Positions 32,233 to 39,612 of a stretch of 64,000 nucleotides of DNA are shown here, piece after piece. Within the stretch, counting starts at the first letter, position 1, and every line of letters begins with the position of its first letter. The position numbers and the translations under genes were made by a program. Origin of the DNA: Shewanella oncorhynchi (GTDB taxonomy: Bacteria; Pseudomonadota; Gammaproteobacteria; Enterobacterales; Shewanellaceae); the NCBI RefSeq assembly GCF_012584455.1, contig NZ_JABAEB010000006.1:65440-129439 (forward strand). Direction: 5' to 3'. A model generated the notes under the pieces. That model saw nothing but the letters and a program-made list of their open reading frames with translations. It was not told where the DNA came from and made no database searches.

Positions 32233-34728
32233 ATGGCAACTTCTCCGACTCCGATTTCTCGCGACAGCTTAAAAATCTTCAAGCCTGAACTATTAGGTTC
32301 GAGCAATGAGGCAGGTGGCCAGCGCACCAACAACGCAGTTCAATCAGGGCAGATTAACGAACTGTTTGATGCTATTTCAGATATTGATCATGCCCAATCG
32401 AGTATCGAAATCGCTAAGGCGTATCCTACGCTCTACACAGACGATACGAGCAAGCTTAAACAGGCTCATGTGTTTTTCAGTGAGCCACCCGTCGATCCGT
32501 TGGTGAACGTGTTTATGATTGAATCACCCGCGCTGAATGATGAGTCTCGCATGACGGATATGAAGGAGATCATTGAGTCGTCTGTAACTGCAGGGGAATT
32601 AATCCGCGAAGGTGGCCCAGGGTTCCTTGTAAATCAAAACTCGTTTTCCTCAGATTACTTGCAATCGACTTATCACTTTAATGATCGCGATTACTGGAAA
32701 ACTACCTATTTGGTCGTGGGCCAAGTGATTTGTATTACTGTGGAATATACTGGGGTGGAAAATGCCGATTGGCCGCGCAAAACTCACTTTTGCAAAGTAA
32801 CCAAGACCAATAATGTTAATGGCCAAGTCGGTACCGTCACGTTTGACCCACCCATTCCTTTTGCCACGCCATGGCCATCATTAGCTGTTAATGGACAAAG
32901 CAAGTGTACTAAGCTGCGCTTATCAAATACCGCATCACCGCTTAAGTTTCATGGCGTAACCAAATTAACGGCTGTGGCCAATGGCGTTAATTTAGCCGTG
33001 GGGGCGACGCAGTTGTCGTTACTGCCATCCATTACCACTGTGTTACCCAAGCCAGGCAATACCATTGTCGGCGGCAGTGAAAACGGGGATGCCACTGTCA
33101 GCCAAGTGATCCGCAAAGTGATCTCCCAACCTTCAAGCGCAGGTACCTATAGCTATACTTTTACCACCACGGATTTATTAACTGATGAAAACGGATTAGT
33201 TGCCGTTTCAACGTTACCCACGGCTGCTATGGGTGGTTATACCAGCTACATTCAATCCGTGACAATTGGCTCAGGTAATATCACGGTAACGCTCACCTCA
33301 AGTACAATATTTAATAATGCGTCAACCGTGAGCCTGTTTTATGTTTCATCCTATAAATACAGTATCTATTCAAGCGCCAACCCGTTCCCCGCCAATAAGC
33401 AACTGACAGTGGGCAGTATTAAAGGCCGCGCAGTCTTTGCTGATACAAACTATGCTGCCCAAGATGTGTATGAGAGAGTGAGCGCCGAGGGCACAACAGG
33501 CAAGCTATATGATGGGACAGAACACATCGCAACCATTAATTACTTAACGGGTGCGGTGACTAAGCAAGTTATTAGCCGTGGCGAGTTTACGTTTACCTAT
33601 GCCGGATTAGTCGAATCGAGCGCGGCTGCTGCTGCAGGTGATACGGTCGCTAAGTTCACCTTGTCAGTGCCAAATCCCTTATTAGAAAGCTTTTATGTGC
33701 AGGTTGAGCGTATCTCTGATCGAGCGCTGATTAGTGCCTCCGCCAATGCTCAAGGGGTGGTTGCTGGCACTGGCATTAACGGCAGCATTAGCAGTGGCAT
33801 TGTGGAACTGACCTTTAGTGCCCCAGTGGATTTAACCACATTGCGCTATGACATTAGCGACCAAGTGCGCCAACTACCACCCGCTGAGATTTATGGCCTT
33901 AACCCGCTGCGTATTCCTTATGATGGCATTGTGAATATGTTCCGCCAGTGGGGCACTGTGGCGCTGTCACACTCACAAGTGCAGCAAGTCACCGCCACGG
34001 CTGGTACCGTGTATAACATTCGTCAAAACGCAGCATTTAGCGACATTACAGATGCGAATGGCGCCAGCCTATGGACCAGCGAAAACACCCATTTCACCGT
34101 AAATAAAGCGGCAGGCACTGTCACCATTAATAGTGCCTTTACTGGTTTTGCGCCGCCCTTTGTGCTGACCGATGTCATTAGCGAACTGGCGTTAGTTTCA
34201 AGCTTTACCCCAAGTAGCATAGTTCTGGCAAAACCTTTATCACGCGAATACCCCATAGGGGCCACTGTTGCCAGTGTGCAGATTTTAGGTGATTTGCAGG
34301 CGCGTGTTGGCCAAGTACGGGATATGACCGCCTGGTCAAATAACTGGGATGTTGATGGTGCTCAAGCCACGGGTAATTTCAATGCCGTTGACTATCCGGT
34401 AGAAGTTAAAAATAACACTGCAGTAAACGAAGATTGGGTAATGATTATGACCAGTGAAACCGCGTTTCGCTGCGTCGGCCGCCGCCTCGGACAAATTGCG
34501 ACTGGTGATGCCCTCAATGATTTTGCCCCTATCAACCCAGTGACCAATACCCCTTATTTTGTGCTCAGAAAAGGCGCATGGGGTGGTGGTTGGCAAATGG
34601 GCGAGGCGGTGCGCTTTGCCACCTTTGCGTCATCAAAACCCATCATGCTGCTGCGAAATGTGCAGGTTGGCCACAGCCAAATCACTACAGATAAAGCCGT
34701 ATTGTCATTTTTCGGTAACGAGTCATAG
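32233..34728 (+). CDS. large virion protein, probable tail/tail-tip component
   Basis: An 831-aa, beta-strand-rich protein. It starts with a helical region carrying QRTNNAVQSGQINELFDAISDIDHAQSSIEIAK, then many short Thr/Ser/Val/Gly-rich repeats typical of tail fibre or tail-tip folds (VAVSTLPTAAMGGYTSYIQSVTIGSGNITVTL). The C-terminus contains WVMIMTSETAFRCVGRRLGQI. No enzymatic motif is seen. It is the largest gene after the tape measure, and a similar protein follows. Confidence 0.72.
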   Translation: MATSPTPISRDSLKIFKPELLGSSNEAGGQRTNNAVQSGQINELFDAISDIDHAQSSIEIAKAYPTLYTDDTSKLKQAHVFFSEPPVDPLVNVFMIESPALNDESRMTDMKEIIESSVTAGELIREGGPGFLVNQNSFSSDYLQSTYHFNDRDYWKTTYLVVGQVICITVEYTGVENADWPRKTHFCKVTKTNNVNGQVGTVTFDPPIPFATPWPSLAVNGQSKCTKLRLSNTASPLKFHGVTKLTAVANGVNLAVGATQLSLLPSITTVLPKPGNTIVGGSENGDATVSQVIRKVISQPSSAGTYSYTFTTTDLLTDENGLVAVSTLPTAAMGGYTSYIQSVTIGSGNITVTLTSSTIFNNASTVSLFYVSSYKYSIYSSANPFPANKQLTVGSIKGRAVFADTNYAAQDVYERVSAEGTTGKLYDGTEHIATINYLTGAVTKQVISRGEFTFTYAGLVESSAAAAAGDTVAKFTLSVPNPLLESFYVQVERISDRALISASANAQGVVAGTGINGSISSGIVELTFSAPVDLTTLRYDISDQVRQLPPAEIYGLNPLRIPYDGIVNMFRQWGTVALSHSQVQQVTATAGTVYNIRQNAAFSDITDANGASLWTSENTHFTVNKAAGTVTINSAFTGFAPPFVLTDVISELALVSSFTPSSIVLAKPLSREYPIGATVASVQILGDLQARVGQVRDMTAWSNNWDVDGAQATGNFNAVDYPVEVKNNTAVNEDWVMIMTSETAFRCVGRRLGQIATGDALNDFAPINPVTNTPYFVLRKGAWGGGWQMGEAVRFATFASSKPIMLLRNVQVGHSQITTDKAVLSFFGNES

Positions 34729-34739
34729 GAGCAATTGAA

Positions 34740-35699
34740 ATGGGATTACCAGTTACAGTTTATCGCTACACAGACCCAGGTGCGCCACAGTTGGTTAATG
34801 CCACCCCCTCAGAGTGGATTAATATCCTAAAAAAAGTGCTGGTTGAGGGTTATGGCAATAAAGCCCCGCTAGGCTGGACTCTTGAATTCGAGAATGCCGC
34901 AGCGTTTAAGGTGGCATTTAGAAACTCACTCGCGAATGGTGGCTCAGGGGGCTATTTTCAATTTTGGTCAGCTAATGGTGGTAATACTTCGCAGCAAGGT
35001 TGTTATATAAAATGTGCAGGGGATATGTCTGCTATAGATGTGTTTTCTAAAGCTTGTGGTCTTAGAGCTGCAACACTTTCAAACTCTGGTAAAGGGTGGG
35101 AAATTATAGGTACATCAAGGGGATTCTACCTAATGCAGCATCGGACTGATTCACCAAAGATGCTTGTTGCTGCTAACACTATCTTTTGGTGTTACTTCAT
35201 TGGTGATATTCATAGTTTTTATTCTAATGATATCAACTGTTTTTCACTTATTTCAGGTAATAACACCGCTGGTGATTTACCTTCAACACCTGCAGGTAGT
35301 GTCATTGGTTGGACTACGACACTTTCTGCCCAGTTATATGCGGTTGATGGTGTCAATACTAGCCGAATGTATTCAATGACTCTTCCGTTTATCAATACAA
35401 GCTCACCAGCAGCACCATTTCTTAACGATGCAGAGGTGTCGAACTTACAACATAATTTTGTTATGCCGTATTTAGAGATTGCATACAACAGCAATGATGC
35501 AAGTGGAGTTCCTGCAAATATCAGCACGTCATTACCAGTTTGTCGAGGGACAGCACCAGGGATGAAGGTTTCCTCATTTGTTGGCTACGGTAATAACAAC
35601 TGGCCAGTTGATCGAATCTTTGACGGGATAACTTACATTTTACTCAGATCTGTTTACAACAATAAGTTATGGATTAGTACGGGTGACTGGTATGAGTAA
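34740..35699 (+). CDS. virion protein, likely tail-tip or receptor-side component
   Basis: A 319-aa protein starting PVTVYRYTDPGAPQLVNATPSEWINILKKVLVEGYGNKAPLGWTLEFENAAAFKVAFRNS and continuing with Gly/Ser/aromatic-rich beta segments. From about 34960 the DNA is noticeably more AT-rich than the surrounding tail genes, as is common for recently exchanged host-range genes. It overlaps the next gene by 17 bp. Function is inferred from place and composition. Confidence 0.68.
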   Translation: MGLPVTVYRYTDPGAPQLVNATPSEWINILKKVLVEGYGNKAPLGWTLEFENAAAFKVAFRNSLANGGSGGYFQFWSANGGNTSQQGCYIKCAGDMSAIDVFSKACGLRAATLSNSGKGWEIIGTSRGFYLMQHRTDSPKMLVAANTIFWCYFIGDIHSFYSNDINCFSLISGNNTAGDLPSTPAGSVIGWTTTLSAQLYAVDGVNTSRMYSMTLPFINTSSPAAPFLNDAEVSNLQHNFVMPYLEIAYNSNDASGVPANISTSLPVCRGTAPGMKVSSFVGYGNNNWPVDRIFDGITYILLRSVYNNKLWISTGDWYE

Positions 35700-35994
35700 A
35701 TTTATCGATGTAAAACCCGTAAAGTCATCGATTTATCATCAAGCAGTTATAGATATTAAAGTTGATAACAACGCAGAGCGATTAATTGTAATGAATCGCT
35801 TAACATGCGAACTTTATTATGTTTTTAATTGCAATCAAGTGAAGAATGTCAAATTAATAATGCCATTGGAACATACAACAAACAATGAGTTATTGGTCGG
35901 CATACTCGATGATGACCGCAACTATAACGCTAAATTATTAGATGGTCGGCAAGCCGATTTAATTAACGGCAATCAAGTGACGATTCGCCCATGA
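35683..35994 (+). CDS. small tail-region protein, unknown function
   Basis: A 103-aa beta-rich protein (SSIYHQAVIDIKVDNNAERLIVMNRLTCELYYVFN). AT-rich like the end of the upstream gene and overlapping both neighbours (17 and 4 bp). It could be a chaperone or accessory piece for the preceding tip protein. An in-frame ATG at 35692 would shorten it by three residues. Confidence 0.62.
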   Translation: MTGMSKFIDVKPVKSSIYHQAVIDIKVDNNAERLIVMNRLTCELYYVFNCNQVKNVKLIMPLEHTTNNELLVGILDDDRNYNAKLLDGRQADLINGNQVTIRP

Positions 35995-37778
35995 CAGCCA
36001 TTGTTATCAATTTTGATAAGCCATGGATTGCCTCAGCCTCACCTATTGTCATTAGCTTTACCGATGAACCCACGCCAGAGATACCAGAGGTACCCATTAG
36101 CCCAGGTACCATTGGTATAATGTGCGGCATAGGTATTGCGATTGCGCCGAGTGTTGCACAGCAGCTAACCATTAAAGAAGCCACCCAAAGCCATGCCACA
36201 CAATTAACGTCACAATGGCAAGTCGGCCATGTGACGCAAATCGTGACGGCCAAGTGGCAAGCTAAGGCATTAATGGGCATTACCGCCTCAGTGGTTTGGC
36301 GCTGGAATAACCTAGTACCATGTAAAGCTGATTTGCTTTGGTTGGTGCCGCAGTTACATAGTGTGCAAGCCAATAGCCTATGGCTATCGCCAGAATCCGT
36401 GTCATCAAGGGTTGAAATGCTATGGCGGCAACCAGAGGCTACCACGCAGATTATCACGCTGGGTTTAAGGCAAGGTGAGTTAGTCCCGACTGAGGTTAAG
36501 CTTGCCCACTCGAATATTCGTGCTGCAGGCGATATGAAAGAAATAGCATGGGGGCCACATGCTGCGCGGTGGGTGTGCTCGAGTAAGTATCGACCACCCA
36601 AAGGCAAGATCACCATTAACTTTAGCGATCCTTGGGTAAATGCAGCCAGCCCGATTGTGATCAACTTTACCCCTTCACCAAATATTTGTTACTGGGACGA
36701 TGGCGGCGGCCTGATAGGCACAAATCCATCGTTACCCACCATTGATTTTAAGATCCCTATCGAACCGCAAATCAGAAGGAGTTACCTCATGCAGCCTCAA
36801 ATCAGTTGTGTTCGTGTGAGTGACGGCGTTGCTGTGGTGCTCAAATCAGTATCCATTTCTCAATCCCGTTCGCAATGGGCCAGTAGCGGAAACTTAGCGT
36901 TTTCATCCCGTATTGATGCCGAGCGTGCCGCTAATGAATTACTGAAAATAAGCATTAATGGCTATGACTTTTACCTGCTTTGTGAGTCTCCCAGCGAGTC
37001 AAAAGCCTTTGGCAAAACCAGTTATAGCGCGACAGGTCGAGGCCGCTTAGCCACACTCGCCAGCCCGAACCGAAAGGCCATCAACTATGTGAACGTGGTA
37101 GCCCGCAGCTTTATTGGTTTGATGGCCGATATTGTGGCCAATACTGGGTGGACTGTCGCCAGTAAAATTAGTGATTACCCTGTACCCGCAAACGCCTTTA
37201 GCTATGCCGCTAAAACACCCGCTGAAGCGATTAACATGATGGCAAATAGCATTGGGGCCATGCTCGATGTGAACGATGAAACTCAGACTATAACTGTGAT
37301 CCCGCAGTGGCCAGTCGTGCCTTGGAATACCGCAAGCGCAATTCCCGATGTGATTTTGCATGATGGAGTGATCCTCGAATTTAACGAGCGTATCGACATT
37401 CGTCCCGATGCTAATGCGGTGTTTGTACGTGGTGAACAGCAAGGCGTGGCGGTGAAAGTGAAACGTTTCGGGACCGCTGGTGACAACTTTGCTGGTGATA
37501 TAGTGGATAAGTTAATCACTGATAATCAAGCCGCAAGAATGCGCGCAACGGCCGAATTAGCCAACGCAGGTAATAAGGTGCAAAACAGCATTCGCGCAAA
37601 GGTCATGGCGGATTTGCCACCCATGCGACCAGGCATGTTAATTGGGGTTCGCAAAGGTGCCGAGGTGTTTAAGTCAGTGTGTGAAAGCTTCAGCATAAGC
37701 GGCAGCGTTAATGAGTCAACGGGGATGGTTACAGTGAATCAGACAGTGACGCTATTGCGTAATGAGGTGGCTGCATGA
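35991..37778 (+). CDS. tail hub-like protein with duplicated N-terminal motif
   Basis: A 595-aa protein. Two copies of a motif INF(D/S)xPWxxxASPIVI(S/N)FT occur at residues 6-24 and 209-228. The C-terminal part (residues 265-595) looks like a baseplate/tail hub (gpD/gp27-like) protein: VRVSDGVAVVLKSVSISQSRSQWASSGNLAF, GLMADIVANTGWTV, then AEAINMMANSIGAMLDVND and the end GMVTVNQTVTLLRNE. It would form the tail tip ring through which the tape measure exits. It overlaps the next gene by 4 bp. Confidence 0.75.
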   Translation: MTAIVINFDKPWIASASPIVISFTDEPTPEIPEVPISPGTIGIMCGIGIAIAPSVAQQLTIKEATQSHATQLTSQWQVGHVTQIVTAKWQAKALMGITASVVWRWNNLVPCKADLLWLVPQLHSVQANSLWLSPESVSSRVEMLWRQPEATTQIITLGLRQGELVPTEVKLAHSNIRAAGDMKEIAWGPHAARWVCSSKYRPPKGKITINFSDPWVNAASPIVINFTPSPNICYWDDGGGLIGTNPSLPTIDFKIPIEPQIRRSYLMQPQISCVRVSDGVAVVLKSVSISQSRSQWASSGNLAFSSRIDAERAANELLKISINGYDFYLLCESPSESKAFGKTSYSATGRGRLATLASPNRKAINYVNVVARSFIGLMADIVANTGWTVASKISDYPVPANAFSYAAKTPAEAINMMANSIGAMLDVNDETQTITVIPQWPVVPWNTASAIPDVILHDGVILEFNERIDIRPDANAVFVRGEQQGVAVKVKRFGTAGDNFAGDIVDKLITDNQAARMRATAELANAGNKVQNSIRAKVMADLPPMRPGMLIGVRKGAEVFKSVCESFSISGSVNESTGMVTVNQTVTLLRNEVAA

Positions 37779-37996
37779 GCAACATCTATCAACGCTTAGC
37801 GAACTTAAACCCTAAGCCTCAGCGCAGTGTTGCCACTGTGATTAACGTGACGAATGGCACCACGACAGTACAGCACGCCGATGGCAGTTATCAGACCGTT
37901 TTGGGTGACTCAGTTGCCAGCGGGAAAGTGTATATCGTCGATGGTCAGATCCAAGGTCAAGCCGCCGACCTGACGTATGTTGAATTAGAGATTTGA
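37775..37996 (+). CDS. small tail protein, last of the tail operon
   Basis: This 73-aa protein (MSNIYQRLANLNPKPQRSVATVINVTNGTTTVQHADGS) has a beta-rich core that resembles small OB-like spike or hub accessory proteins. It is co-translated with the hub-like gene. No domain that could be named. Confidence 0.65.
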   Translation: MSNIYQRLANLNPKPQRSVATVINVTNGTTTVQHADGSYQTVLGDSVASGKVYIVDGQIQGQAADLTYVELEI

Positions 37997-38006
37997 TAAA
38001 AGAGAG

Positions 38007-38079
38007 CGGTCTAGCAATGCTACCAACACTGCTAGACCGTCAACACACAGGATAACACCCTGTGAGCCAACCAAGGCTC
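38007..38079 (+). promoter_or_regulatory. three tandem hairpins before the adenine methylase
   Basis: Perfect stems occur at 38007-38039 (10-bp arms CGGTCTAGCA/TGCTAGACCG), 38046-38064 (CACAGG/CCTGTG) and 38064-38079 (GAGCC/GGCTC). None has a U-tract, so they look like an RNA regulatory leader or processing signals rather than a plain terminator. In Mu the right-end modification gene mom is controlled through an RNA hairpin. Confidence 0.5.
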
Positions 38080-38141
38080 CCTCACCGCGTCGACACGGCG
38101 AACCGAGCCTAGCATAAAAAATCCTAAAAAAGGAGGCTCAC

Positions 38142-38903
38142 ATGCCAAAACCGATTATCCCTTGGATGGGCGGTAAGCGTAGATTAGTTAAGCAGATTTT
38201 ACCGATATTCCCTGAACACCATACCTATGTCGAACCCTTCTGCGGCGGTGCTGCAATGTTCTTTAGCAAGGATGAGGCGAGGGTGGAAGTGGTCAATGAT
38301 ATGAATGGCGATCTCGTCAATCTTTATCGGGTGATTAAACACCATTTAGAAGAGTTTATAAGGCACTTTAAATGGGCTTTAATTAGTCGTGAAGAGTTTC
38401 TATGGCAGAAGAATACTAATCCAGAAACACTTACCGATATTCAGCGAGCGAGTCGCTTCTACTATCTGCAAAAGCTGGCGTTTGGCGGGAAAGTATCAGG
38501 TCAGAATTTTGGATGTTCAGCGTCTCGACCCGCTGGTTTGAACTTGTTAAGGATTGAGGAAGATCTCAGCGTTGCTCACCTACGCTTGGCAAGAACCTAT
38601 ATCGAGCGCTTGGACTGGGCTGAGTGCGTAAGACGATACGATAAGCCAGAAACCTTGTTCTATTTAGACCCGCCTTACTGGAGTACGGCAGGCTATGGTG
38701 TAGAGTTTGGACTAGAACAATATGCCTTGATGGCCGAGCTTGCGAAGACAATCAAAGGCAAGATGGTGATCAGTGTGAATGACATACCAGAGATGCGCGA
38801 GGCATTCGCTGGGCTACAAATGAAGACTCTGGGAATACGTTACACGGTAGGAGGCTCAAAACGCTCTGGAGAGCAGCAAGAACTGCTCATTTGGAACTGG
38901 TAG
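38142..38903 (+). CDS. D12-class (Dam-like) DNA adenine methyltransferase
   Basis: A 253-aa alpha-class N6-adenine methylase. Motif I is YVEPFCGGAAMFF (residues 29-41), preceded by PWMGGKRRLV; motif IV is LDPPYW near residue 176. It is placed at the extreme right end of the prophage, where Mu has mom, and presumably modifies phage DNA against host restriction. It has an excellent ribosome site (AAAGGAGG) after a structured leader. The target could be GATC but is not readable from the sequence. Confidence 0.93.
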   Translation: MPKPIIPWMGGKRRLVKQILPIFPEHHTYVEPFCGGAAMFFSKDEARVEVVNDMNGDLVNLYRVIKHHLEEFIRHFKWALISREEFLWQKNTNPETLTDIQRASRFYYLQKLAFGGKVSGQNFGCSASRPAGLNLLRIEEDLSVAHLRLARTYIERLDWAECVRRYDKPETLFYLDPPYWSTAGYGVEFGLEQYALMAELAKTIKGKMVISVNDIPEMREAFAGLQMKTLGIRYTVGGSKRSGEQQELLIWNW

Positions 38904-38966
38904 ACCAACATATTAACTAAGTAGAAAAGACTCAATAGCCCTCGATTTAGGAGGCTTATTGAGAAG

Positions 38967-39081
38967 TTTATCAAATTGAGTGAACCCATATTTATCAGAC
39001 TAAGTGAACCAACGAGTAATTGATTAATCGCTAATTTTCAATTTAGGTGAATTCGTTTATCAAATCTCGTGGCGCGCTACA
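38967..39081 (+). promoter_or_regulatory. right-end transposase binding sites
   Basis: Four same-direction sites share TTTATCA (or TTTTCA) then GTG at position 14. They start at 38967, 38991, 39034 (R2) and 39056 (R1). R1 and R2 are spaced by 22 bp as in Mu, and R1 ends with the terminal CA at 39080-39081. The two inner sites are closest to a consensus TTTATCARAYTRAGTGAACC. They read in the opposite direction to the left-end sites, as needed for paired ends. Confidence 0.65.
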
Positions 39082-39094
39082 AAATTGATACAAG
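39082..39094 (+). repeat. 13-bp direct repeat, right target duplication
   Basis: AAATTGATACAAG, identical to 619-631, starts immediately after the terminal CA of the prophage. Confidence 0.8.
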
Positions 39095-39612
39095 TAGCAA
39101 CATTTATCAAATGTAATTAAATTACTAAATGCCGAGAGACGGTTGTTAAGACACATGACAGCCTCCAATCCCGCGTGGTTTCTAGGTTATTTCGACTTAT
39201 CAACAAAATCTGTGGATAACCCTGTGAGTTGTCCTGAAAAATGGCCGCCAAAGCCTTGGGGTATGGGCGGCGGACTTAAAATGCACTATTTTGGGGTTCA
39301 AAAATAAATTTAAGTATTATCAAATGCATACTAAAAGCAAGTGGTTTTTGTTGAGGGTGAAAACAAGGTTGCAATTTTGTAATCGAACGAAATTGATTTC
39401 TTGTGTATTAAATTGGCATTTTTGCTTAGTTTGCGGGTGTTTTGTGAGCAAAAAACGCTGAAAACGCCTTAGTTTAAAAGTTTCATGTTTCTTCCTTTAA
39501 ATTGTCATCTTGCGGTTTTAGATCGTATTGATATGACGACAGGAAGGATAACTGTGGAGCTTAGTCGGTGACTTGATTAGAATGGGGCGACTCACTAAAA
39601 GGATATGTGCGC
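39095..39612. promoter_or_regulatory. uvrB upstream region with two DnaA-box-like sequences
   Basis: No gene is seen in these 518 bp. TTATCAACA (39197-39205) and TGTGGATAA (39211-39219, a perfect DnaA box on the minus strand) face each other. In E. coli, DnaA boxes are also reported in the uvrB promoter region. I did not find a clear LexA box. The prophage inserted about 530 bp before the start codon, so the proximal promoter should be intact. Confidence 0.5.

Larger units (their letters stand above)
632..39081 (+). mobile_element. complete Mu-like transposable prophage (Mu-type head, siphovirus-type tail)
   Basis: The element is 38,450 bp and starts with TGTAAC and ends with GCTACA, so both ends read TGTA(A/G)C inward. 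The terminal 26 bp match imperfectly and include TGA(C/T)AA at position 20. Gene order follows Mu: repressor (leftward), ner, A, B, gemA, mor, lysis, gp25-gp30, gpG, protease/scaffold, capsid, gp36/gp37. The tail has a tube protein, a long tape measure and a hub-like protein but no sheath, resembling transposable siphophages of the B3/D3112 kind. No gene of the core modules looks broken, so the prophage may be active. Two AT-rich cargo blocks (8701-11106 and 19408-23384) interrupt the late region. Confidence 0.93.

Noticed and set aside
36482..36664. Minus-strand 233-aa frame over the hub-like gene (35963-36664) as a possible antisense gene
   Set aside because: It lies entirely opposite a convincing tail gene, has no ribosome site and no recognisable domain.
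37996..38141. CRISPR-like or tandem array before the methylase
   Set aside because: The palindromes differ in sequence and length and there are no equal spacers; they are separate hairpins.
38933..38961. CAATAGCC...GGCTTATTG after the methylase as a terminator
   Set aside because: The stem is imperfect, has a large loop and no T-run; it may still fold but is not reliable.
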